Assembly: GCF_000372725.1 (NCBI RefSeq)
Contig: NW_005199443.1
Span: 922,064 to 974,355 of the forward strand
Length of the DNA: 52,292 nt
Reading direction: 5' to 3'
Source: Emiliania huxleyi CCMP1516
Lineage: Eukaryota > Haptophyta > Isochrysidales > Noelaerhabdaceae
The notes beneath the pieces are model-generated. The model saw nothing but the letters and a program-made list of their open reading frames with translations. It was not told the DNA's origin and ran no database searches. Numbering within the stretch: the first letter of the stretch is position 1; each line of letters opens with the position of its first letter. Made by a program: the position numbers and the translations under genes. This document shows positions 29,855 to 41,600 of the stretch, piece after piece.

Positions 29855-31113
29855 TCACGCCCTCGCGTTCAGGATGCGGGTGCCCCACCGCGTCAGCGCG
29901 CGCTTGGAGAGGTGCTGGCACTGGTGGTAGGCGGAGCGGCACGAGTGCGCGAGGCCGATCGCGACGAGGACGCGCGCGAAGCGCATCCCGTTGGGCTTTA
30001 CTTGAGCCACTGGGGCAAGACCGTTGGTGGCAGCACCTCCAAGGTGGCGGAACGAGATCCGCCCTTCCTCAGGCCAGCCAACCTGAACCTGGTAAATAAA
30101 TAAATAAATAAAACGGACACCTCTACTAGGAGATGGGTAAAAAGGAACAGGTCCCAGACAGGTCCCCGCCCTCGTGAACCTTGGTGCCCGCGGCAGAGAT
30201 CTGAATAAAACGGACACCTCTACTATGAGATAGATGGGTAAAAAAGGAAGGAGCAGGTCCTTATGTTCTTTGTGTAGGGTTTTCTTTCAACAATATGTGC
30301 AACCAACCACGCCTTGTACTTATATCAGGGGCCCGCAGGGCACCGCTTCCTCTGGGAAACCCAACCCAAGAACCGACGGATACTTATGTCCTTACCCTTT
30401 TGCGCGCCCGCGAAATGGAGTCGGAGCACGGGCCCGTAGCGCAGCGCCCGTGCGTAATCCCCAGGGTAGGTATTCATCCGCAGCCCGCAGGCCAGGCGTG
30501 TCGGGTAGAGAGAGCGCGCCGCCATGCGCGTGCAGCGCGACTCGTCCGCAGGGGAGATGAGCGTGAAGTTGCCGCGGGCTCCCGATCTGGCACAGTCCTT
30601 CCACAGCAGCCAGTTGAGCGCAGCGTTGTCGTTGCCGGAGCAGCCGTGCGACCTGACCGGCTCCCGTTCGGCCCGAAGGAGCAGGTCCTGCGTCCACGCC
30701 GAGCTGCGCAGGAGGAGCTGGCCCGTGTTGATGGCGTAGTTCTTGTCCCCGCTGAAAACGAGGTCTGCTGTCTGGTAAGTTGTCCAGCGCTCAAGGCCGA
30801 CGCAAAAGTCCATGAAGAGCGAGTCGCAGTCGGTCCAAAAGACCCACTCGTGCGACTTCAGCAGGCTGCGCAGCAGAGAGAGCTTGTGCCATCGGATGTC
30901 CCTGTGCACGTCCTCCTGCCGCGCCACGCTCGGCTTGTACAAGTAGCCGCGCGCCCGAGCGTACGCCGCGTGGTTTGCCATGGTCAAGTTGGCATACAGG
31001 CCCACCGTGTTGCGCTGCCCGTCGGGGGCGAGAGCGCGGTCGTCGTAGCAAATGGTCGTGATCACCAGCGGCTGTGAACGCAGCGTCGAAACTGGCTCCA
31101 CCGCGAGAGCCAT
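29855..31113 (-). CDS. GT34-like glycosyltransferase (Golgi type II), two exons
   Basis: Exons 31113-30396 and 30009-29855 join (GTAAGG donor, CCCCAG acceptor) to 290 aa. The frame upstream of the ATG is open and hydrophobic (LTVAATLVAILCAMALAV), so the membrane anchor may start in a further 5' exon. The body reads PLVITTICYDDRAL, ANHAAYARARGYLY, HKLSLLRSLLKSHEWVFWTD with the DCDSLFMDF metal-binding DxD, NYAINTGQLLLRSSAW, and LHFAGAQK. This is the pattern of GT34 (GMA12/MNN10, xyloglucan xylosyltransferase) enzymes, which transfer a sugar from a nucleotide donor in the Golgi. Donor and acceptor are unknown. The intron (386 bp) is one of the few with a full GTAAGG donor and without an obvious exon copy. 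Confidence 0.7.
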
Positions 31114-31759
31114 GGCGCACAGGATTGCCACCAGAGTCGCGGCGACGGTGAGAGGGGCGGTGAGGCGGCGCTAGGCGCAATGTGTTTGTATGACGCGCAT
31201 GTTTTTTGTCAGTCTCTGTCCATTTTTACTATTTCTACCTTGCTGCATGGGGAGATCAAGTTATTAAAACTCCTGGGCTCTCAATGCCTAGCCCGCCGTT
31301 CTGTCAGCCGCGGCCCGCATGTCCAGACAGTGCGGGCCTCGACGCCACACTAGGTCCATTGGGTTGAACCCTGGCTTGTCTCGAAGGTGAGGTATAGAGG
31401 GTCACATGGGGAATGCGAACTCGTCATGATGCGCGGCGACGGCGGCGTCGATATCTATCGACGCCGCCGCCCCGCGCTCCAAAACGGTCGCGTACGCATA
31501 TGCGCACAACTAGGTACGTGCTGCCCCCATTGGATTTGGGCCATACACCGTCAAAGGTCCCTCTCCACTCCTCCTTGCACCACTGAAGCATATGCAGCTG
31601 ATGTGAGCAAGGTCGCCTAAGCGGCCCCCCTCGCTGTGGGTTGCCGTAGTTGGACCAATGCCACGCGTTGTGGCGAAGATGGCCTCATGCAGAGCCTGGC
31701 CGGGCCGTCTTCGGGCCCGGCCGCCCTAACAGTACGACGCATACGCGCCGCGACCGCTT
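31114..31759. other. intergenic; perfect palindrome at 31440-31469
   Basis: A 14-bp perfect inverted repeat (CGGCGGCGTCGATA, 2-base loop) sits at 31440-31469. The rest shows no gene. The tandem array starts at the right end. Confidence 0.5.
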
Positions 31760-34426
31760 CAAGTGTCGCCGCCGCCGCAAGGCGGACGGCGCCCGCCGCC
31801 CAGCCAACAGTGGCTAGGCCGGGGGAAGGGTGGATTCGAGCCGCCCGCACGCTCGTGCGGTAGGGAGGCTCGTGTAAAGCACGCCGTGCGCAAGCACAGG
31901 TGCGCGTTTGAAGCATTCGAGTCGCAGCAGCGAAGGCTGCTGCTTACTGGTTTGTGGCACGCCACGCGTCTCGCGCGGTGAGTGCTGAGATACGCCCCGA
32001 GCACGATCGCCGGGGCGGCTGCATGACTAGAACGACCCGTGCCGTGGCACAGGTCGAGTAGAGAGGGCCGCACACGCGTCCTTGCGGGCGGCCCGTTGTG
32101 AAGGATCGAGCACACCGAAGCGAGGTGTGCTCGTGTTGCAAGTGTCGCCGCCGCCGCAAGGCGGACGGCACCCACCGCCCAGCCAACAGTGGCTAGGGCG
32201 GGGGAAGGGTGGATTCGAGCCGCCCGCACGCTCGTGCGGTCGGGGGCTCGTGTAGGGCACGCCGTGCGCAAGCACAGGTGCGCGTTTGAAGCATTCGAGT
32301 CGCAGCAGCGGAGGCTGCTGTTTACTGGTTTGTGGCACGCCACGCGTCTCGCGCGGTGAGTGCTGAGATACGCCCCGAGCACGATCGCCGGGGCGGCTGC
32401 ATGACTAGAACGACCCGTGCCGTGGCACAGGTCGAGTAGAGAGGGCCGCACACGCGTCCTTGCGGGCGGCCCGTTGTGAAGGATCGAGCGCGCCGAAGCG
32501 AGGTGTGCTCGTGTTGCAAGTGTCGCCGCCGCAACAAGGCGGACGGCGCCCGCCGCCCAGCCAACAGTGGCTAGGGCGGGGAAAAGGTGGATTCGAGCCG
32601 CCCACACGCTCGTGCGGTAGGGAGGCTCGTGTAGAGCACGCCGTGCGCAAGCACAGGTGCGCGTTTGAAGCATGGAGTCGCAGCAGCGAAGGCTGCTGTT
32701 TACTGGTTTGTGGCACGCCACGCACCTCGCGCGGTGAGTGCTGAGATACGCCCCGAGCACGATCGCCGGGGCGGCTGCATGACTAGAACGACCCGTGCCG
32801 TGGCACAGGTCGAGTAGAGAGGGCCGCACACGCGTCCTTGCGGGCGGCCCGTTGTGAAGGATCGAGCACACCGAAGCGAGGTGTGCTCGTGTTGCAAGTG
32901 TCGCCGCCGCCGCAAGGCGGACGGCGCCCACCGCCCAGCCAACAGTGGCTAGGGCGGGGGAAGGGTGGATTCGAGCCGCCCGCACGCTCGTGTGGTAGGG
33001 AGGCTCGTGTAGAGCGCGCCGTGCGCAAGCACAGGTGCGCGTTTGAAGCATTCGAGTCGCAGCAGCGAAGGCTGCTGTTTACTGGTTTGTGGCACGCCAC
33101 GCGTCTCGCGCGGTGAGTGCTGAGATACGCCCCGAGCACGATCGCCGGGGCGGCTGCATGACTAGAACGACCCGTGCAGTGGCACAGGTCGAGTAGAGAG
33201 GGCCGCACACGCGTCGTTGCGGGCGGCCCGTTGTGAAGGGTCGAGCGCGCCGAAGCGAGGTGTGCTCGTGTTGCAAGTGCCGCCGCCGCAACAAGGCGGA
33301 CGGCGCCCACCGCCCAGCCAACAGTGGCTAGGCCGGGGGAAGGGTGGATTCGAGCCGCCCGCACGCTCGTGTGGCCGGGAGGCTCGTGTAGAGCACGCCG
33401 TGCGCAAGCACAGGTGCGCGTTTGAAGCATTCGAGTCGCAGCAGCGAAGGCTGCTGTTTACTGGTTTGTGGCACGCCACGCGTCTCGCGCGGTGAGTGCT
33501 GAGATACGCCCCGAGCACGATCGCCGGGGCGGCTGCATGACTAGAACGACCCGTGCCGTGGCACAGGTCGAGTAGAGAGGGCCGCACACGCGTCCTTGCG
33601 GGCGGCCCGTTGTGAAGGGTCGAGCGCGCCGAAGCGAGGTGTGCTCGTGTTGCAAGTGCCGCCGCCGCCGCAAGGCGGACGGCGCCCACCGCCCAGCCAA
33701 CAGTCGGTAGGGCGGGAAAAGGTGGATTCGAGCCGCCCGCACGCCCGTGCGGTAGGGAGGCTCGTGTAGAGCACGCCGTGCGCAAGCACAGGTGCGCGTT
33801 TGAAGCATTCGAGTCGCAGCAGCGAAGGCTGCTGCTTACTGGTTTGTGTGGCACGCCACGCGTCTCGCGCGGTGAGTGCTGAGATACGCCCCGAGCACGA
33901 TCGCCGGGGCGGCTGCATGACTAGAACGACCCGTGCCGTGGCACAGGTCGAGTAGAGAGGGCCGCACACGCGTCCTTGCGGGCGGCCCGTTGTGAAGGGT
34001 CGAGCGCGCCGAAGCGAGGCGTGCTCGTGTTGCAAGTGTCGCCGCCGCCGCAAGGCGGACGGCGCCCGCCGCCCAGCCAACAGTGGCTAGGGCGGGGGAA
34101 GGGTGGATTCGAGCCGCCCGCACGCTCGTGCGGTAGGGAGGCTCGTGTAGAGCACGCCGTGCGCAAGTACAGGTGCGCGTTTGAAGCATTCGAGTCGCAG
34201 CAGCGGAGGCTGCTGCTTACTGGTTTGTGGCACGCCACGCGTCTCGCGCGGTGAGTGCTGAGATACGCCCCGAGCACGATCGCCGGGGCGGCTGCATGAC
34301 TAGAACGACCCGTGCCGTGGCACAGGTCGAGTAGAGAGGGCCGCACACGCGTCCTTGCGGGCGGCCCGTTGCGAAGGATCGAGCGCGCCGAAGCGAGGCG
34401 TGCTCGTGTTGCAAGTGTCGCCGCCA
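31760..34426. repeat. tandem array, seven units of about 378 bp, hairpin-rich
   Basis: The marker GTGAGTGCTGAGATACGCCC occurs at 31978, 32356, 32734, 33113, 33492, 33872 and 34251, spacing 378-380 bp. Units differ by scattered substitutions and one- or two-base indels. Each contains several inverted repeats, for example GAGCACACCGAAGCGAGGTG with its closing TGCTC, CGCCCCGAGCACGATCGCCG plus GGGCG, GCAGCAGCGGAGGCTGCTG, and GTGGCACGCCAC. The long minus-strand ORFs through it shift frame from unit to unit because unit length is not constant, so coding is unlikely. Candidates are satellite DNA or an array of structured RNA genes; no known rRNA, tRNA, snRNA or spliced-leader motif was recognised. 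Confidence 0.9.
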
Positions 34427-35341
34427 CCGCTGCACGCGGGCTGGGCTATCGCCTGCAGGATGAGGCTAAAAGAGGCATAGTTCCCCGCGTAGAACACATA
34501 GCAAAAGGACTCCCAATCTAAGCAAAGCCAGTTGCTCCATCCGGATGACGCATCAGAACTGAGAAATTTCCGTTGACAGAGAGCTGCTCGTGTGACGACG
34601 TGTGGTGTCCATCCCAAATGCGCCGCTGGCGCACTGTGGGGCGGGGGGGGAGGTCAAAGCGAGTCGCCCAGGCTCCCTGCTGGGCGGCTCGCGTCGTGTT
34701 TGTAACGGTTCGAAGAAGCTCTTTGTTGACGGTTGCACCGTGAACAGGAGATTGGTCGAGGCTATGCACAAGCGATGCGCGTAGACTCCGTGTGGCTCTG
34801 GGCTGCAGCCTGTTAGAGAGCCGAGTCGCTTTAATAGCACGGCCGGGCACGGTCGTACCTCGCGTGCCCTCTGTGCGAAAATGTCTTCTTTCTGTGTGTG
34901 GGAGCGCGAGCGAGGGGGCGGAGGGACGAGGGAACGAGGAGAGTGCGAGCCGCGAGAGCGACAAGGACATAAATAACAGATAGGTCGTCCTTCCTGCAAG
35001 TAAGTACCAAGATCCTGCACACGACACGAGCGCGGTGTAGACGATAGATAGAGTACCCCGTTTGTGCCGCGTCTTGTGCCCCCGAGTTCATTTAATATAA
35101 AATAGATTAGGAAGACGGTCAGTTCAGTTTTCGAAATATTCTGGCGCACGGCTCTCTTGACTCTTCTTCTTGCCATCAGGGGGCGTATCGGCCTGAGTTA
35201 CAGGACGACTCCTGCATGGGCCTAGCTATAGGGTTGCAGATATTCAGATTGGTTTTGGTGACATGACGCGAGGTCACATGGAGACGCCGAGCTTACCGTC
35301 ATCACCACTAGTGAGCTCTACGCACTACGGTCACCGCACCC
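34427..35341. other. intergenic, no supported gene
   Basis: Minus-strand frames ending at 34518 (MRHPDGATGFA) and 34553 are long, but composition is ambiguous and two frames compete. No family is recognised. Confidence 0.3.
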
Positions 35342-36524
35342 TCAGGCAAGCCCCCGCCCGCGCGCGCCGCCAGGCCCTCCGCCACCACCATAGTTGCCAC
35401 CACGGCCCTGATACGAGCCACGCCCGCCGCTGGCCCTCGACGAGGGCGAGGCAGCGGGCGGAAGGCTCATCTTGTATTTGCCGAGCAACGTCTCGGCAAA
35501 GGCAGCTCGCGCAGGCCAAGCGACTATGTTGAGTGTTGGCGCCTTCGTATTAAAGATAGGGTGCTGCGGACACAAGTCGGCGAGCTGAAGCAGGTGCTGC
35601 TCGCCGAAGAGGTAAGCCTCGTAGCCGTGATTGCGGAGCAGGAGCACGCTGTCGAGTAGGCTCCAGTTGGCTGCGACCTGCACGCGGTTGTTCTCGAAGA
35701 AGATGAGGTCGACGCGCCCGGACGACAGCAGCTGCGGTGCTCCAGCTAGAATCGGACCGTCCATTCCCTCCGCGTCGATTTTGAGGAAGGCGAGGCGCTG
35801 CGACGCCCCGAACGGCAAGGCGCCGAAGAAGGCGTCGAGCGATGTGGCGGGCACCCGTTCCAGCACAGCGGTGTGCAACGATGTGCGCGCGAGCATGCTC
35901 ATGCCTGCCAAGTGGACACGCAGAGGCATTCCTCGGCCAGCGAGCCCAAAGTGAGGGGGGGGGACACACAGAATAGAGGCATGGACAGAGGCAATTCCTC
36001 AGCCAGCTAGTCAAAAGCGAGAGAGGAGGCTGGAGCACGCACGCGCAGTCACGGCATGCAGCTGCGCGGGTGCGGGCACCGTTGTTGCGGTCCGTCTCTT
36101 TCAGCCACTGGTGCAGGCCCATGATGGCCACCTCGCTCGCAGGCTGCTGCGCCATGGCCATGTGGTGTATTGTAACATGGTCCATGCCACGCATGCGCCG
36201 CTGCAGCAGGTGCACGTTCTTGCTCATCACTTCGAAGACGTGCAGCGAGGCGTTGGGCCAGAATTGTGCGAGTAACGCCGTGAACTCGCCGCGGTTGCCA
36301 CCCACGTCCACGAGCAAGGACGCATCCTTCCTACAGCTTTCAGCATATGCACGCACAAAGCGGTGCTCTGCTGAGTTGGTGTTAGAGGCGACAACGTCTT
36401 TATTAGAGTAGGGCGCGAAGCTGAATGTTCGCAGATGCGCTGAGGAACATGCACTGTGGATGCTCAGCTTGGCGGCGCGCGCGACCATGATCGCCATCAA
36501 GCCCAAAATGGTGTTGTGGGGCAT
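35342..36524 (-). CDS. FkbM-family methyltransferase with Gly/Arg-rich tail
   Basis: Exons 36524-36080 and 35904-35342 join (NN|GMSML) to 335 aa. The N-terminus MPHNTILGLMAIMVARAAKL may be a signal anchor. Core motifs: SLLVDVGGNRGEFTALLAQF (SAM motif I), ASLHVFEVMSKNVHLLQRRM (motif II), VPATSLDAFF, RLAFLKIDAEGMDGPILAGA (the hallmark KID.EG of FkbM enzymes) and LIFFENNRVQ. FkbM methyltransferases O-methylate sugars or small molecules. The tail GGRGSYQGRGGNYGGGGGPG is an RGG-like segment not typical of the family. The 175-bp intron (35905-36079) has a GT donor and a TGGCAG acceptor; GGCA is shared at its edges only weakly. Confidence 0.75.
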
Positions 36525-37490
36525 CGTTTTGCTGGCGGCCTCCGCAGTTTGGGACTTGGTCCCTGTCGGCCGCCCAGAACGCACGGAACTCAGCAAAAAC
36601 GAGGACGATGAATACTGACCGCCTTTCGCTGCGTTCACTTTCGCTAGTCGCAACTGCTAGTCGAGAGAGATCGCCCATGGAGTAGGGAGTCCAATGTGCT
36701 GCGAACCTGTCGCGGTCCCTTTTGTCATCAGGAGCAGGAGGACTAGCTAGGAGAGCGCAACCAACCAGTGGGAGGCCATACATACACACCACTCCCCCGG
36801 AGAATCAAATAAGTGGTAAATACCACTCATTTACAATGGCAAGAGTGGTCGGACTGTGTTTCGCCTTCCCATCAATCAATCAAGAGTGCCGCCTCGGTAA
36901 GGTGGAAGGAATGCGTTGCGTATTCTTGCATTTTTGCTCTCTGCTAAGAGAGCATTGAGCGGGCGCGGCGGGCGCGGGAGCGGCAGGCAGGGGGGGCGCC
37001 CCCTTGCGGCGCGGCGATTGGGCCGTTGGGAAGCCTCGCCGCGTCGACGTGGATGAGCGCATCAGGAACGTGAGGACGATCTTCAATCAATGCCATGACC
37101 GTTGATGTTGCGCCACGGGCCGCCGTGCGCCGACAGTCTCAGACGTCCAGACGGCAGAGAGGCTCGCAGAGGCGCATTGGACTTCTTGCCAGAGGCGTTG
37201 GATAGCGGGACGGGCTAGCGCGAGGAGGCAAGGCGAGGAAGAGACAGCAATGAGGTAGAATAACAAGGCCTGTGAATGAATGAACCTTCCTTCCTTCCCT
37301 AGGTCCGCCTCTCACACCCTCACTTGTCTGCGATGTGAGCTTCTTGTTTGTTATCAACCTATCTGTGAAATGCAGCCCCTCGGGATCTCCGATGAGGTCG
37401 CGGAGCTACGGGGAAATGTCGCCGTGAGACAACGGTTGGCAACCGAAAAAATAAATCTGCCCTGAGCTGGTGTGTCCAATTTCTGGTGTA
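36525..37490. other. intergenic between divergent genes
   Basis: Upstream regions of the FkbM gene (minus) and the fusion gene (plus). No other coding region or repeat of note seen. Confidence 0.4.
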
Positions 37491-37602
37491 ATGACGATCG
37501 GGGTAGCCCTGCTGTCCTGCACCCTCGGGCTGCACGCGTCGCCCGGCGGCCCGGTAGTGCGCGGCGGTCCCGGCGCCGTCTCCGACTCCGCCGCCGTCGT
37601 CT

Positions 37603-37633
<31 letters not shown>

Positions 37634-38599
37634 TGCTCCGAGCCGCGCAGCCTCATCGGCTCGCATGGCGCTCAAGCTCGACATGGATCCGACCGAGATG
37701 GCGCAGCTGCTCGAGGAGGGGCCAGCGGCATCGCAGGGCCCGTTCGGCAAGGGCGGCGCGCTCGAGTGGCTCGCAAATATCCTCGACAAGGCGGCGGAGG
37801 ACACGCTGACGCTGCTGCACGCTGCCGATGACAAGGCGGTGCAGGACAGCTCGAAGAACCTGCAGGTGCTCTGGTCGCGCGCGGTGCTCGCGAAGAACGG
37901 CGAGCTGGAGGACAGCGTCGCCTTCGAGATGCTGCCCGAGAGCACCCGCGGCACCGTCACCGCGGGGCTCTTTGACGGTACGCCGCCGCTGCCGCCGCAG
38001 TAGCCGCCGCCGCAGCCGCCGCCGCCGCAGCCGCCGCCGCCGCCGATCGTTTGACGGTGCTACGGCCCTCGCCCTGTGCAGGGACGCTCCCCTTCCTCGA
38101 GTGGGTTGCTGCGCGGACGGCCTTCTTGAACGAGGGCGCGCCCTATGCCCTGTCAAGCAGTTTTCATGCCCTGTGCCCTCGCCTGCCGCCGCCGCCGCCG
38201 CCGCCCTCGCCGCTGGCCTGCCACCACCCTCCCCCCACTTGGCTTGCCGCCCCCGCCCCCGCCGCCACTGCCCTCGCCACCACTGCCCTCGCCACTCGGC
38301 TTGCCCCTCCGCCACCCTCGCCACCACTGCCCTCGCCGCCACCGCCCTGCCCCTCCGCCACCCTCGCCGCCTTCTAGCTCGGCCTTCTAGCTCAGACCTT
38401 GCAGCTCACCGCCGCCCGCCCTTCCCGGCGGCGCAGGGCACAGAGGCGTTCCTCTTCTAGGAACCTTCTAGGAACCTTCTAGGAACCTTCTGGCTGTGAG
38501 CAGGCACAGAGGCGTTCCTCTCTTCTCCCGCGTGCGCGGGGGGCGCGAAGTGCCAGGTGCACCCGCCACACACACACGTGCACGCACGCACACACACAC

Positions 38600-38637
<38 letters not shown>

Positions 38638-41600
38638 CCACACACGACACGCACATACACACACACACACAGACGCGCCCACGCACACATNNNNNNNNNN
38701 NNNNNNNNNNNNNNNNNNNNNNNNNNNNNNNNNNNNNNNNNNNNNNNNNNNNNNNNNNNNNNNNNNNNNNNNNNNNNNNNNNNNNNNNNNNNNNNNNNNN
38801 NNNNNNNNNNNNNNNNNNNNNNNNNNNNNNNNNNNNNNNNNNNNNNNNNNNNNNNNNNNNNNNNNNNNNNNNNNNNNNNNNNNNNNNNNNNNNNNNNNNN
38901 NNNNNNNNNNNNNNNNNNNNNNNNNNNNNNNNNNNNNNNNNNNNNNNNNNNNNNNNNNNNNNNNNNNNNNNNNNNNNNNNNNNNNNNNNNNNNNNNNNNN
39001 NNNNNNNNNNNNNNNNNNNNNNNNNNNNNNNNNNNNNNNNNNNNNNNNNNNNNNNNNNNNNNNNNNNNNNNNNNNNNNNNNNNNNNNNNNNNNNNNNNNN
39101 NNNNNNNNNNNNNNNNNNNNNNNNNNNNNNNNNNNGAGGACAAGCGGGTTGTTCACCGCCGGCGCGACGATACGCCTCGCAACAACACCTCCAACACACC
39201 TCCAACATACCGTCGACACACCTCCAACGTTCACCCATCTTACCTCGGAGACCCCTGACGCCGCTGTACCACGACACGCCCACGACACGCACACGACACG
39301 CACACGACACGCACACGACACGCACACGACACGCACACGACACGCACACGACACGCACACGACACGCACACGACACGCACACGACACACCCACGACACGC
39401 CCACGACACGCCCACGACACGCCCGAGACACGCCCACGACACGCCCACGACACGCCCGAGACACGCCCACGACACGCACACGACACGCCCACGACACGCC
39501 CACGACACGCACACGACACGCACACGACACGTCCACGACACGCCCACGACACGTCCACGACACACCCACGACACGCACACGACACGTCCACGACACACCC
39601 ACGACACGCACACGACACGCACACGACACGCCCGACACGCACACGACTGTTGCGTTGCAGGTACGCCGCCGCCGCAGGGCCAGAGACGCGGCTGCCCACT
39701 CTTGTCGGGTATGACCTGAACGAGTGCTGGAGGGGCTGGCTGTGAACAGCGTCTCTTCACACCTCTAGCTGTGAACAGGTGGGACCTGAACGAGTGCGAG
39801 CACGCGTCGCTGCTCGACCACCTCGAGGCCCGAGACACCCCTCTGAGACGCCTCCGAGACACCTCCGAGACACTTCCGAGACACCTCCGAGACACCTCCA
39901 AGACACCTCCGAGACACCTCCGAGACAGCTCCGAGACACCTCCGAGACATCCTCCCATCTCACCTCCCACCTCCCCTCCCCTCCCACCTCCTGAAGGCCC
40001 AACGGACGCCCAGCGGAGCACAGCTTCACACGCTCCCGACACGTCCCTCACGCGCTCCCGACACGTCCGATTCAGGCAGAGCACGGCTTCGAGCGCGGCC
40101 CGCCCACCCTCTTCATCTCCGAGGCGGTCATGTTTTACGTCAACCCCGCCGCCATCGCGGCGCTCTACGACGACCTCTTCACCTACGGCAAGCAGGCCGG
40201 CGAGGCGCAGTACTCGTTCACCGACTCGATGCGGCCGTTTGTGCAGGGGCCCTTCTCCGACGAGGCGACCCGCTTCTTCGGCCGCGAGGGCGTCGACCTG
40301 CTCTGCCACACCGCGCGCTGGTCGGGCGCGGTCCAGTTCGCGCACGCCGTCGCCCGCACGCCGGCGGCGGCGCTCGCGCGCGGCTCGCGCGCGGCGGGCT
40401 GTTCGCTGCGGGAGCACGTGTCGCCTCTGGTGGAGGCGCCGGTGACGTCGTATGCGCCGGAGCGCGCGTGGCGCCCTCCCGACGCGCCCGCCTCCTTCAA
40501 CAACTCGTGGTACGCCGTGGCCTTCTCGTCCGAGCTGCAAGACGCGGCGCCGTACGCGACGCGGCTGTTCGGCGAGCCGCTCGCCCTCACGCGCCACCCG
40601 GCCGGCGGAGCGGTGCGCTGCGCCGGGCCAGACTCGCTCGCGGCTGAGTACGTGGTCGTGGAGCACCAGGGCCTCGTCTGGGTGTGGCGTGGAGACCCCG
40701 CCTCGGCCGACCACCGCATGCTGCCCACGCACCCGGCCCCAGAGGCGACGCACGCGGTGGAGACCATCCTCGACTACGGGTGCGACTGGAAGTACATCGT
40801 CGAGGTGAGAGACGGGGAGATATGGGGAGATGAGGGGAGATACGGGGAGATGAGGGGAGATATGGGGTGATAGAGGCATGCATCACAATGAGCCGATTTT
40901 GACGCAGAACAACCTCGACACGCCGCACCTCTACTGGCTGCACGACGGCTCCATCCCGCCCATCGAGTCGCTCGGCTGCAACCGCGCAAACATCGGCTCG
41001 ATCGGGCTGCGCTTCTTCGCCGACGACGTCGGAGTGGGGCACATCGGAAAGACATCCAAGAAGGTGACCAAGGTTGTGCGGTACGACGCGCCACATCTCC
41101 CACCTCTCCCCCTCTCTCCCATCTCTCAGGTGACCAAGGTTGTGCGGTACGACGCGCCGAACGTGGTGCGTCACGGCGGCGTCTCTGGCTTCTCGGAGGA
41201 GTTCAACATTGTCCCGCTCGGTCCGCACCGCACGCGCGTGCTGCTCCGGCAGCGCTTCCCGAAGGGGCCGATCCTCTCCACGCTGCTGCGCGTGCCGGGC
41301 ACCGCGCCGGTGCTGCAGTACCTGGTGCGCAACTGGAACTACCAGATCGGTCTCGAGGACTATTGCGTGATGCAGGGCCAGGCGCACAACATCGACGACT
41401 TTGGCGCGCTTCCTTAGACGCCTCCCCGACACCTCCCCGACACCTCCCCGACACCTCCCCGACACCTCCTAGACACCTCCCCGACACCTCCCCGACACCT
41501 CCTAGACACCCCCTAGACGCTTCGTCTTATGCCAGGCGCCCCGAACTGGAGGGCCACCTCGTCGGGCGACGACCTCATCGTCCGCTTTTGGCGGTGGGTC

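Noticed and set aside
32200..32260. tRNA-like T-arm in the array (minus strand GGCGGCTCGAATCCACC)
   Set aside because: No matching acceptor stem, anticodon arm or D arm could be folded around it.
31759..33051. 430-codon minus-strand ORF and related frames in the tandem array
   Set aside because: Unit length varies (378-380 bp), so the frame is not kept from unit to unit. Both strands are open, which reflects the lack of stops in GC-rich hairpins.
34518..35176. Minus-strand ORFs of 169 and 207 codons
   Set aside because: Two overlapping frames compete, neither has a recognisable motif or biased codon use, and no splice partner was found.
38457..40879. Very long ORFs running through the N gap
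   Set aside because: They are open only because Ns give no stops and because the CACGACACGC repeat is stop-free in several frames.
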